Shown here: one piece after another, positions 17,135-25,325 of the stretch
Layout of the letters: the number at the start of each line of letters is the position of its first letter
Position numbering within the stretch: the stretch's first letter is position 1
Assembly (NCBI GenBank): GCA_964343505.1
Contig: CAYFJU010000032.1
Coordinates: forward strand, 1-31,470
From: TCS55 sp964343505
GTDB taxonomy: Bacteria; Fidelibacterota; Marinisomatia; Marinisomatales; TCS55
Length of the DNA: 31,470 nt
Direction of reading: 5' to 3'
Translations under genes and position numbers: made by a program
The notes under the pieces: model-generated
The model's database searches: none
Told to the model about the DNA's origin: nothing
The model's input: only the letters and a program-made list of their open reading frames with translations

Positions 17135-17155
17135 TGATACTATAGTGATACTATA
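17135..17155 (-). promoter_or_regulatory. Operator-like direct repeat before hicAB
   Basis: Two exact copies of TGATACTATA (17135-17144 and 17146-17155) lie one base apart, a period of 11 bp or about one helical turn, starting 7 nt upstream of the hicA ATG. The junction also forms the palindrome ACTATAGT. On the transcribed strand the sequence contains TATAGT/TATCAT hexamers that could be the -10 element. The position fits a HicB-bound autoregulatory promoter; binding is inferred. Confidence 0.45.
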
Positions 17156-17197
17156 CAAGAAATTGAATTCTATCTTTTATGGTGTGATTTTACCATC

Positions 17198-17320
17198 GAA
17201 TAAACTCACCCACCTACGCTACCGCTACGATGGGCGAGCCGGCTTTTGTAATTCCTAATTCTCATTGTCGTCCGCCTGCCTGCCGGAATAAAATGTAGGC
17301 AGGGTGGAGTGAGGGTTAGA
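17198..17320. repeat. 123-bp dispersed repeat, copy A
   Basis: Same length as, and about 93% identical to, 25184-25306 (9 mismatches, no gaps; 8 of them in the first 40 bases). The 5' end CTCACCCACC is imperfectly complementary to the 3' end GGTGGAGTGAG. Inside are a hairpin formed by CCTGCCT/AGGCAGG and another by CACCCA and TGGGCGAG. It has no coding potential. This looks like a small non-autonomous (MITE-like) element. It lies just beyond the 3' end of the type I restriction cluster. Confidence 0.8.
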
Positions 17321-17330
17321 GTTTCGCCGA

Positions 17331-17990
17331 TCATAATCCATTCCCATAGCGATCCAGCCATTGGATGGATTCTTTATACTTCGGATAAACTGACTTCAGC
17401 TTTACCCAAAATTGCCTTGTGTGATCAAAAATTCCTGTATGCACCAATTCGTGCATAATCACATAATCCATTACAAATTGCGGTGATTTGATGAGCCGCC
17501 AGTTGAATGATAAATTCTTCTTCGCTGAACAATTACCCCATTTTGTTTTCTGATTTCTAATGAATATTTTATTGTATCTAAAATTGTAGGGTATAGCCAA
17601 TTCTTCTAATCTTATTAAAATATATTTACGTGCTTCCATTCGGTACCAATTAAACTGAATTAACGGATTTAATAAATCGTAATTTGACAGAATTTTATTA
17701 TTCCCTGAATCAATCAAAACTCTTTTCTTCGATTCTTCATTTTTCTTGAATCTGTATTTTTCACCTAAATAAAGTAATTGGTCTTTTTCCAGTGGAATTA
17801 TTTCCGAGCGATCTTTGAAAAATTCCAGTTTATTTTTTATCCAGTTTTCCTTTTGATTCAAAAGCAGATTGATTTCACTATTCGAAAATCTTTTAGGCAC
17901 AATCACCCGTACCGTTTGTTTTTCATCTACCCGGATTCTGGCATGCTTTACCGGTTTACGTTCTAAAATATAGTTAGGTGGTAATATCAT
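17331..17990 (-). CDS. YgjP/SprT-like (DUF45) metallopeptidase
   Basis: 219-aa protein with a YgjP-like/DUF45 zinc-peptidase domain: TKWGNCSAKKNLSFNWRLIKSP, then the catalytic HELVH (180-184) and the third ligand His190 (FDHTRQFW). Residues 1-100 are a basic beta-rich N-terminal part (ARIRVDEKQTVRVIVPKRF). Proteins of this family often accompany type I restriction genes, where they have been suggested to help control the nuclease; the substrate is not established. The start at 17990 directly abuts the hsdR stop, so it is probably cotranscribed. It is intact, unlike hsdR. Confidence 0.88.
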   Translation of the reverse strand: MILPPNYILERKPVKHARIRVDEKQTVRVIVPKRFSNSEINLLLNQKENWIKNKLEFFKDRSEIIPLEKDQLLYLGEKYRFKKNEESKKRVLIDSGNNKILSNYDLLNPLIQFNWYRMEARKYILIRLEELAIPYNFRYNKIFIRNQKTKWGNCSAKKNLSFNWRLIKSPQFVMDYVIMHELVHTGIFDHTRQFWVKLKSVYPKYKESIQWLDRYGNGL

Positions 17991-20900
17991 CAGTTAATGC
18001 TGTAATGTTGAATAATTCTGGTCAAAATCTTGTCCATCAATTCTTTTTCATCTGCAATATTCAAATCCATAAAATCATCCGAATCTGCCAGAAGTTGAAT
18101 ATCCAAAGTTAATCGCTCAACTTCATTTTCGCTATCCTGCCAGCCAACAAAGATTTTATGTTTTATCATGTCTGACAACTGCATTGAAAATGCTTTTACC
18201 AGTTCCAAATCAATATCGTCCCCTTTGGCATTCTTGATTTCAGTATAAACATCAAAACTGCCCCGATCTGTAAAACCCATTCGCTGGGGCAGGGTGGAAG
18301 CATCATTGATTTCCCCAAAGAGTTCTTCCAATTCTTTCAGTAAATCTTCTATGGTAATACTTTCACTGTTCTTCCGTCGGATCAGTTCATCCAGTCGATC
18401 CTGAAATTCCACATACACCGGATTATCCATCTCACTGTGGCGAATCACTGTTTCAATATCCCGAATGATTTTTTCCGCTTTATCTTCCGGGGTAAGTTTG
18501 GTGGATTTCAGATTGTCAATATATTTTTCGTCAATTTGAATACTTGGAAGATGACCTTTCAGTCCAACCCTGCTGCTTTCTTCAATTAATTTCCGTGTTT
18601 TGACTGCATACAATTCCGCATCAAAATCCAACCTACGAAATTCTTCCATATAAATTTCATAAATCTCAATCAACCATTTGAATTGGGTTAAATGGTCCCG
18701 CAAATCAGGATGGGGTGAAACAGATTCAAACAACTGAATTACATTCTGGTAATTACCTTCAAATTCGCCTTGGTCAATGTCCGAAAGAATGCGAACAATG
18801 GAGATGGTGCATTCATAAGAATCTTCCAGCGTAATGGCGGAAAAGGGCTCAAATGCTTTTTCCAGTAATCCCGGAAATTCCTGAACCAGCGAATCAACAT
18901 CTTCAAATTCCGTAATATCTTCCGGGTCATAATTCAATGCTTCATTGTAATTCTGGAAAACGCCCACATAATCCACAATTCGCCCAAATTCTTTTGATAA
19001 ACCGGTAACAGGGTCATCATAAGGGCGGTTGGTTCGGGCGATGGCTTGCAGAAGATTATGATCCCGTAACGGGCTGTCTAAATACATGGTTTGTTCAATG
19101 GGCGCATCAAATCCCGTAAGCAGCATATTGCAGACAATAAATATTTTCAGATTATTCCCATTCTCAATTTCTTCTTCTGTAATCCGCCTTCTGAATTGCT
19201 TAATCAAGCGCTTGCGGTCACAATCAAAAAGATAATGCGGGCTATACAATTCATAATGTTCTGCATCATCGTAATTCCCTGTTGAAAAAATGATAGCTAT
19301 TTCTGACTCATCAAAATATTTCATCAATTCATCATAATACAAAACACAGGCTTCCTTATCACAGGCAACCACCTGTGCCTTGTAGCCTTGGGGTTCTACC
19401 ACATTTTTGAAATCATCGGCAATATCTTTTGCCAAAGCAGAAACACGATGCGGATGTTTCATAAACGTTTTCCAGGGCTGCACCCGTTTCTGCACCAATG
19501 CCCGCTCATCTTCCGTTAAATCGGCAGTGATTTCTTCCCAGCCTTCTTTCAGTTTTTCCTTATCTAAAAAGTGTTCCTGGGGCCCGTAGGTGTAACGGAC
19601 TTTTACCGTTGCACCATCTTTAATAGCGTCATCAATGCTGTATTTGTCTAAATAATATTCTAAAATATTTCTGCCTTCACGGATGCCGAAATCACGGATG
19701 GTTTTGTCTATGGGTGTTCCGGAAAAAGCAAAGCGTTTGGCATTGGGCAGCACAGTCTGCAGTTCAATCTGATGCACGCCGTATTCCGTTCGATGGGCTT
19801 CGTCAATGAGTACAATTACATTGGGTCGGTCATCTTTTAAGTCACCCATATCCCTGAATTTTTGCACGGTGGTAATAATCACTTCTGCGGGACGGTTGCG
19901 AATCTTGCCTTTTAAATTGGGTAATGTTGGGCGGTACGGATGTGTTGGGAAATTCACAATCGTCAAATGTGCCGCCCATCTGTTCTTTCAGATCTTTGCG
20001 ATCAACAATGATGTAAACTGTGGGGTCATTCAGTTGTGGATGATGGCGTAATTTTTGAGCGGTAAAAAGCATGGTAAGACTTTTCCCGGAACCCTGCGTA
20101 TGCCAGATGACGCCCGTATCTTCTTCCTGCTCAACCACACGATCCACAATTTTATTCCCCGCACGGAGCTGCTGATAACGGGCAACCTTCTTGATAATCC
20201 CGTACTCTTCCGACCGTTCAAAAACGATATAATGCTGTAAAATATCCAGCACCCGCGCCGGCTGAAGCAAGCCCACAATACCCCGTTTCATCCGTTCATA
20301 TTCGGGAATATCAGCGTGGGTGTAGCTATCTTTTTTAACGGCTGTATCACAAAGATCATTTTCTTCATCTAAAATGGGGTTGGAATGTTTCGTATCTAAT
20401 ATCGTGTCTTTCCATTCACCAAAATAAGATTCCGATGCGCCGGGGATACCGAATTTGGTTATCCTGCCATTACAGGAAACCCCGAAGCCGTGGCTCATAA
20501 AGAGTTTATCGGCTCGCTGGGCGTAGGTGGCAAACTGCTTAACACCCTGTTTCCAGTTTACACCTTTCCTTGCTCGGTTCTTGGCTTCTATGGGTACAAT
20601 GGGGATGCCGTTAACGAGCAGTACAATATCCGTCTTCACCATTTCAGCGCCTTGTACCCAATACTGATTCGTAACGATAAAATCATTTTCCCAGATATTT
20701 TCAAAATCAATAAAGCGGATGTCCCGGGCTTCGCCGTCAATATTGATGGTGACACCTTTCACTAAAAAATTCAGAAAATTTTCATTGCCGATGATTGGGT
20801 CTGGATGATTTAAATGCTGGGTGAGTGTTTCGTAGGCGATGTTGGCGTCTGTTTCAGAAATCTCATTCAATTTGCAGATTTTTTCTATAAGGATGGGTTT

Positions 20901-21029
20901 GATGATGGGATTGGAAAAAGGGCGGTTATAGGCTTTCAGCTCATCCCTGTCTTTAAAGGTCCAGCCCATTTTGGAAAGCCATTCTGTTACAGGGCGTTCT
21001 ACGGCATTGAGTTCGGAGAGATTACCCAT
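17990..21029 (-). pseudogene. hsdR: Frameshifted type I restriction endonuclease subunit R
   Basis: Two overlapping frames make one HsdR of about 1010 aa. The first (from ATG 21029) has the PD-(D/E)xK nuclease D134, E148-x-K150 (IEAKN) with the following QFATY motif, and Walker A TQGSGKS (313-317). The second has DEAH (VLIDEAHRTEYG), FSGTPI, and the helicase block MLLTGFDAPIEQTMYL...LLQAIARTNR. The frames join at NTSVP/PTLPNL: one extra C in CCGCCC (GGG at 19929-19931 on the + strand) breaks the phase. Translation as written stops about 30 residues later, leaving the nuclease without a complete motor. Family role: ATP-driven translocation and cleavage of unmodified DNA. It starts 3 nt after abiEii. 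Confidence 0.9.
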
Positions 21030-21032
21030 TAT

Positions 21033-21899
21033 TTAATTTGTCCATTTTATGCGCTTGATGATATCCAGAAAAAACGCTGTTGACCACAAATCTAAATCCC
21101 CACTTTTTACAAATTTTTCTACATCTTTTTTAGCATTGGCAAAATCTAACCCATTGATTTTACTTGTGAGCAATTTCAGACATTTTTCTTTTGTCAGTTT
21201 TTCATTGGAAGGCAAATGGCCGCTGTCTCTCATGCGAAGTTCTAAATGACGAATATTCAATTCGGGATGATTGGCGATATACCATACCAGATCATACCAA
21301 TCTCTTCCTTTAATCCGCTTTGCCCATTTTCGGCATAAAATGGCGTGCATCTTTCCTGCAAATAAATTGGGCAGGGTAAACACCTTTACCGGGAATGAAA
21401 CAGGATGAAGGAGATATTTTATTTCCGTTTCAAATCCCAATGGCGGCAAGGTATCTACTTCCAATTTAATTTTTAATAATTGGCTTGGATGAATACCCTT
21501 GACCATTGATTTGTCCGATGAAATCAAAAGTATTTGGGTAAAGGTATTTGTTTTTAAAAAAGCAGATTCAATTTGTGAATTGACTTTTTTCTCTTTTTGT
21601 TCAATGGCAATATCAAAACCAAATGCTTCCAATTCTTTTTGCATAGGCAGTAAAAAACGACTGAAATCGAAATGAACATTCGGCTTTAGCAAAGAAAAAT
21701 CTAAATCTTCAGAATAGCGATCTAATCCGTAAAGAATTCGCAAAGCGCTGCCGCCATAAAAAGCCCCGTGTTCAAAAAACTTGCTGCGCCATAAGCCCAA
21801 TAAAGCAATTTCCTGCAGAATTTCACGCAGGGCGTTGATAGTGTCTGCGGACGTTTCACAGTTGTATTTTTGCAGCATTTGCGAAATGGCCGGATGCAT
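21033..21899 (-). CDS. abiEii: AbiEii/AbiGii-type nucleotidyltransferase toxin
   Basis: 288-aa DUF1814 protein. It shows the nucleotidyltransferase signature GGSALRILYGLDRYSEDLDF (residues 49-68; acidic pair D65/D67) and the later motif LFAGKMHAILCRKWAKRIKGRDWYDLVWYI with conserved Lys and Asp. AbiEii toxins transfer nucleotides to RNA targets such as tRNA acceptor ends and cause growth arrest, giving phage abortive infection. I use ATG 21899, which shares its A with the TGA of abiEi (TGATG coupling); TTG 21902 is the alternative. All signature residues are present and the length is normal, so it may be active. Confidence 0.92.
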   Translation of the reverse strand: MHPAISQMLQKYNCETSADTINALREILQEIALLGLWRSKFFEHGAFYGGSALRILYGLDRYSEDLDFSLLKPNVHFDFSRFLLPMQKELEAFGFDIAIEQKEKKVNSQIESAFLKTNTFTQILLISSDKSMVKGIHPSQLLKIKLEVDTLPPLGFETEIKYLLHPVSFPVKVFTLPNLFAGKMHAILCRKWAKRIKGRDWYDLVWYIANHPELNIRHLELRMRDSGHLPSNEKLTKEKCLKLLTSKINGLDFANAKKDVEKFVKSGDLDLWSTAFFLDIIKRIKWTN

Positions 21900-22534
21900 C
21901 AATTTCCCTGCTTCATCTTTTTGATGATTTCACACAGTTGAGACAATTTTCTTGATTTGTAAATAGCAGCATAAGCGCTCAATTCGTCTAACTTTAATTG
22001 GGAAAGCAGACCTGCGTCCAGGCGAATATCTTCCAATAAATACTGTTCAAATGTTTCAGCAGGGTAAATGGGTACGCCTTTCTGGCTTTGGATAAAATCT
22101 GCCAATGCTTTTCCCGGCGATGCCATCATAAAGCGGATGTCCGGTTCGATTTGAATCATGTCCATTCCGGATGAAAATTGAGAAAGTGAAATACTGCGAA
22201 ATGTAAACATCCCCAATGGCGTTTGGAATTGCCGGCTTCTGCCTGTGGTCACTGCCGTGACGGTGTTTACTTTTTCAGGAATGAAACCATAATACGATAA
22301 AGCGTATTCCAGCGAAACATAAGACGGGCCAAATATTAAATTGGATAGATGCTCTAAAGAGATATTCCCCCTGCGGTAGGACACATTCAAAACATATAAC
22401 CCCTTTTTGATGCGGATAATTTCACCTGTTTTCAATAAATGGGAAATTTTATCCCGCTTGGATTTATACCGCCCCAATGCGCCTAACAGCGTCTGATAAT
22501 CAATGATATTCGGTAATGGTTGCAATTCAATCAT
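21899..22534 (-). CDS. abiEi: AbiEi antitoxin/transcriptional regulator
   Basis: 211-aa antitoxin partner of AbiEii. The N-terminus (about 10-60: YQTLLGALGRYKSKRDKISHLLKTGEIIRIKKGLYVLN) is a winged helix of the AbiEi_4 type. It is followed by the AbiEi core (LIFGPSYVSLEYALSYYGFIPE and the TAVTTGRSRQFQTPLGMFTF strands). AbiEi represses its own promoter and neutralises the toxin without forming a stable complex (type IV behaviour). The ATG at 22534 is preceded by a 65-nt spacer that could hold its own promoter. Unusually, the pair sits between hsdS and hsdR. Confidence 0.9.
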   Translation of the reverse strand: MIELQPLPNIIDYQTLLGALGRYKSKRDKISHLLKTGEIIRIKKGLYVLNVSYRRGNISLEHLSNLIFGPSYVSLEYALSYYGFIPEKVNTVTAVTTGRSRQFQTPLGMFTFRSISLSQFSSGMDMIQIEPDIRFMMASPGKALADFIQSQKGVPIYPAETFEQYLLEDIRLDAGLLSQLKLDELSAYAAIYKSRKLSQLCEIIKKMKQGN

Positions 22535-22582
22535 AGCTGTAATTTACAATAATTTGTGCATAGTAAGTAGATAAAAATCGAC

Positions 22583-22597
22583 ATACTATGATACTAT
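22583..22597 (-). promoter_or_regulatory. Possible abiE promoter/operator element
   Basis: In the 65-nt gap between hsdS and abiEi there is a direct repeat ATACTAT-G-ATACTAT. The 11-mer TATGATACTAT (22587-22597) also occurs in front of hicA (17133-17143). AT-rich hexamers downstream could serve as a -10 box for abiEi-abiEii. Evidence is limited to position and repetition. Confidence 0.3.
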
Positions 22598-22599
22598 TA

Positions 22600-23389
22600 T
22601 TACACAAACCCTTGAATGTATTCCGCTTTCAACCGCTTTTTGCCTGTGAGCAGGTTCTGCATGAGCGCCTTTTTCAAACGCTCTAATTTTTGGATTTTGT
22701 TTGTCTTATCATCAAACACTGCTTCCAATGAGTTTAGAGAATTTTCGATTTCAATTTTCACATTTTCGTCTGTCGGACAGATTACTTGGAATCGACAAAT
22801 ATCTTTCCATCGTGCTCTTGGGTGTTGAGTTCCAGCTGTCACTGATTGTGTATAATTCAAAAATTTAACCGTTTGCAAATTGAAATATAACCAATCCGAA
22901 AAATTTTGCGATTCAAGAACAATAATGTCTGTTGAGCAAACACCGGCAAATTGTGCTATCCATATTTTATTAAGATATGGTCGAAGCTTTCCATATAATA
23001 AGTCACCTTCATAAAATTTTAATTTTGTAGATTTTGTATCACTAGATTTTCCAGACCCACTTATTCTATATTTATCTGAAATAATGTGCTCAAGCCCTAT
23101 ATAATCCAATATTTCATTGGTTTGTGAAGGTTCAAATGATTCATTTCGTCTTTCACAAAGTTGTTTAACAAATTTCACTTCCCACCCCTTTGGCACTTTG
23201 CCAAATTTCTCATCGGTATAAAATTCGTCGTCGGTGCGGCGGGTGCCGTTGGGTTTGAGTTTTCCGGTGAGCAGGTTTTGCATCAGTGCTTTTTTCAGCC
23301 GTTCCGCTTTTTCAATGGTGTTTTTCACCGCATGAATGGCGTCGTCCACTTTACTCAAAACAGAAGCAATGGCACGCTGTTCGGGAAGG
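22600..23389 (-). CDS. hsdS: Type I restriction specificity subunit S, 3' part (5' part in gap)
   Basis: About 262 aa are visible. From the gap the frame reads LPEQRAIASVLSKVDDAI and ERLKKALMQNLLTGKL, the conserved region after the first target recognition domain. The second recognition domain follows (GWEVKFVKQLCERR...GDLLYGKLRPYLNKIWIA), then a second conserved repeat ERLKKALMQNLLTGKK. The duplicated LKKALMQNLLTGK segments, about 207 residues apart, are the pseudosymmetric helices that pack with HsdM. The first recognition domain and the start codon lie in the N run. HsdS sets which bipartite site is methylated or cut. The visible part is intact, and it is followed by abiEi after 65 nt. Confidence 0.9.
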
Positions 23390-23489
23390 NNNNNNNNNNN
23401 NNNNNNNNNNNNNNNNNNNNNNNNNNNNNNNNNNNNNNNNNNNNNNNNNNNNNNNNNNNNNNNNNNNNNNNNNNNNNNNNNNNNNNNNN
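23390..23489. other. Assembly gap of 100 N inside the hsdM-hsdS junction
   Basis: Exactly 100 N, the usual placeholder for unknown length. It must hide the C-terminus of hsdM and the first half of hsdS; about 150 aa of HsdS alone is missing, so the real gap is likely longer than 100 bp. Reading frames that run through the N run are artefacts. Confidence 0.97.
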
Positions 23490-25094
23490 TTCAAAGGTGT
23501 CCACATAGCGGGGGATATTCAGGTTGTATTCGTTTTCTTCCAGTTCTTCAGCGTCCACAATGGCAAAATAGCGTTTCCTTAAGTCCGGGTCGGCAAACAT
23601 TTCCGTCATTTCGGTTTCCACATCGTCCACCGCCTGCCTTTCTTTTTCCGCTTCAGTTTCGGTGTCGGTAATGGCGTTTTGTTTTTTCTCATTTATTTTC
23701 GCCAGTTTTTCCTGTGCCTTTTCCAACTGGTTTTCTTTGGCTTTGGTGGCTCTGCCTTTTTCCATAAGGTCAGCAATCTTATCTTCCAGCGTTTCTATTC
23801 TGCCTTCCTGTTCGGCAATGTCTAACCGGAATTCTTCGTCAATTTCGTTCAGCTTAAATTCCAGGTTTTCAGTTATAATACCATTCAATCGTGTTTTCTG
23901 GGCAGTCATAAATTGGGCTGCAATTTCTGCATCGCCCCAGCATTCCAGCATGGTGGAAATGCGCAGAATATCGTGGGGCAGGAGCACATTCAGGTTGCTT
24001 TCTTCCTTATACCAGCCTTCTTTTCCTGCGTACACCATGAGCACCTTACCCCGCCGTTCTGCAGGTTTATTCTTATTAAAAAACAGGATGGAGCCGGGAA
24101 TGGTAGTGCCGTAGAACAAATTCCCCGGCAGAACCACGATGGCGTCAATAATTTCACCGATATTCTCAACGCCGCCGGCCCGTTCCACCAACCCCAAAAA
24201 CCCCCGCCGGATGAGATATTCATCATCGGCCTTGCGGTTTTGTCCGTCTTCTTCTTCCGTCTTTTCCGGCTGACCCCGAAACAAAACCCCTTGCGGGCAG
24301 ACCACCCCGGCTTTGCCGGTTTGATTCAGGGATTTCACTATATGCTGAAGAAAGGCAAAATCACCATTGGAAAAGGGCGGAGTGCAAAAAGTCATCCGGT
24401 TATAAGGATCGCTGAATTCATCTTTAGATGGATATTCCAACTGGGGTGAACCATCTTTTTTGGTTTTCGCTCTGCCCCTGCGGTCTAATTTAGGCGTGCC
24501 GTTATTCCACCAGTTTTCAAAAGAAAAGGGGAAATTTGCCATAATTTTGTCAAAGGTTTCCAGTTCGTGATCTACCTGAAATTTTGGGCCCCGCATGGTA
24601 TCCCCTTGGCGGATGTCCGCATCTAAATTATGGAGGATCATATTGATCTTGCAGATAGCCCAGGTATTCCAGACACTTTCCTGACCGTGAAGCCGCACCA
24701 GCCTTTGATCACCGGCAGTCTCTTTCAGGTATTTCACACCATTGATGAGAAAACCGCCGGAACCGCAAGTAGGGTCGTAAATCTGATCACTGGCTTCCGG
24801 CTTCAGATAACGGACGATAAAATCCACTACTTCCTTGGGTGTATAGAATTGACCGGCAACGGTGCCGCCTTTGTTTTCATCCGCAAAGCGTTTGATGAGA
24901 TATTCGTAGGCGTCCCCCAACACATCCACCGACACATTGCGGTTGCTTAAATCCATTACATCCAAATAATTAATGAGCGATGTAAGAATAGCTTGAGAGG
25001 CTCCATTCCGGTAATCAGAAATAAGTGAGATACTTTCGGAAAACCACCATGAACTCAAGTGGGAAAGGTGCGTCAGAAATGCGTGAAAATCCAT
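23490..25094 (-). CDS. hsdM: Type I DNA adenine methyltransferase subunit M, N-terminally truncated and 3' end in gap
   Basis: 535 visible residues. From about residue 33 the sequence is a normal N6-adenine methylase: LGDAYEYLIKRFADE, GQFYTPKEVVDFIV, SAM motif DPTCGSGGFLI (near 106) and catalytic motif ANFPFS (an NPPF variant with Phe at the second position). A long coiled coil (about 425-505) and NEYNLNIPRYVDTFE follow before the gap. The HsdM N-terminal helical domain (roughly 130 aa in the family) is absent. The first 25-30 residues look unrelated and only 231 nt, largely filled by a repeat, separate it from the next gene. No Shine-Dalgarno is seen at ATG 25094. The gene is probably inactivated at its 5' end. 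Confidence 0.88.
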
Positions 25095-25183
25095 TCAAAA
25101 AAGCGCCAATAAGCCTCTTTTTGAAAGGTTTATCCTAAATAAATTGAAAATCTTTCATTTTTCTCTTGGTTATATAGCAAGTA

Positions 25184-25306
25184 GAATAAACTCACCCACC
25201 CGCGCATTCTCTACGGTGGGCAAGCCGGCTTTTGTAATTCCTAATTCTCATTGTCGTCCGCCTGCCTGCCGGAATAAAATGTAGGCAGGGTGGAGTGGGG
25301 GTTAGA
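25184..25306. repeat. 123-bp dispersed repeat, copy B
   Basis: Direct copy of 17198-17320, same orientation and same length, with a single mismatch in the last 83 bases. The hairpin CCTGCCT/AGGCAGG is conserved. The flanking sequence differs outside the copies. It occupies the place where the 5' part of hsdM should be, between the truncated hsdM and the PLD-helicase stop codon. Confidence 0.8.
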
Positions 25307-25325
25307 AAGTTTCATATTCATACCA

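Noticed and set aside
17037..17258. + strand open frame of 73 aa
   Set aside because: It is antisense to the frameshifted hicA and runs into the 123-bp repeat; no ribosome site or domain.
19842..19966. Programmed ribosomal frameshifting to join the two hsdR halves
   Set aside because: No slippery heptamer or evident stimulatory structure at the junction, and HsdR is normally a single frame.
23161..23671. Several + strand open frames crossing the N run at 23390-23489
   Set aside because: They are antisense to hsdS and hsdM and depend on undefined bases.
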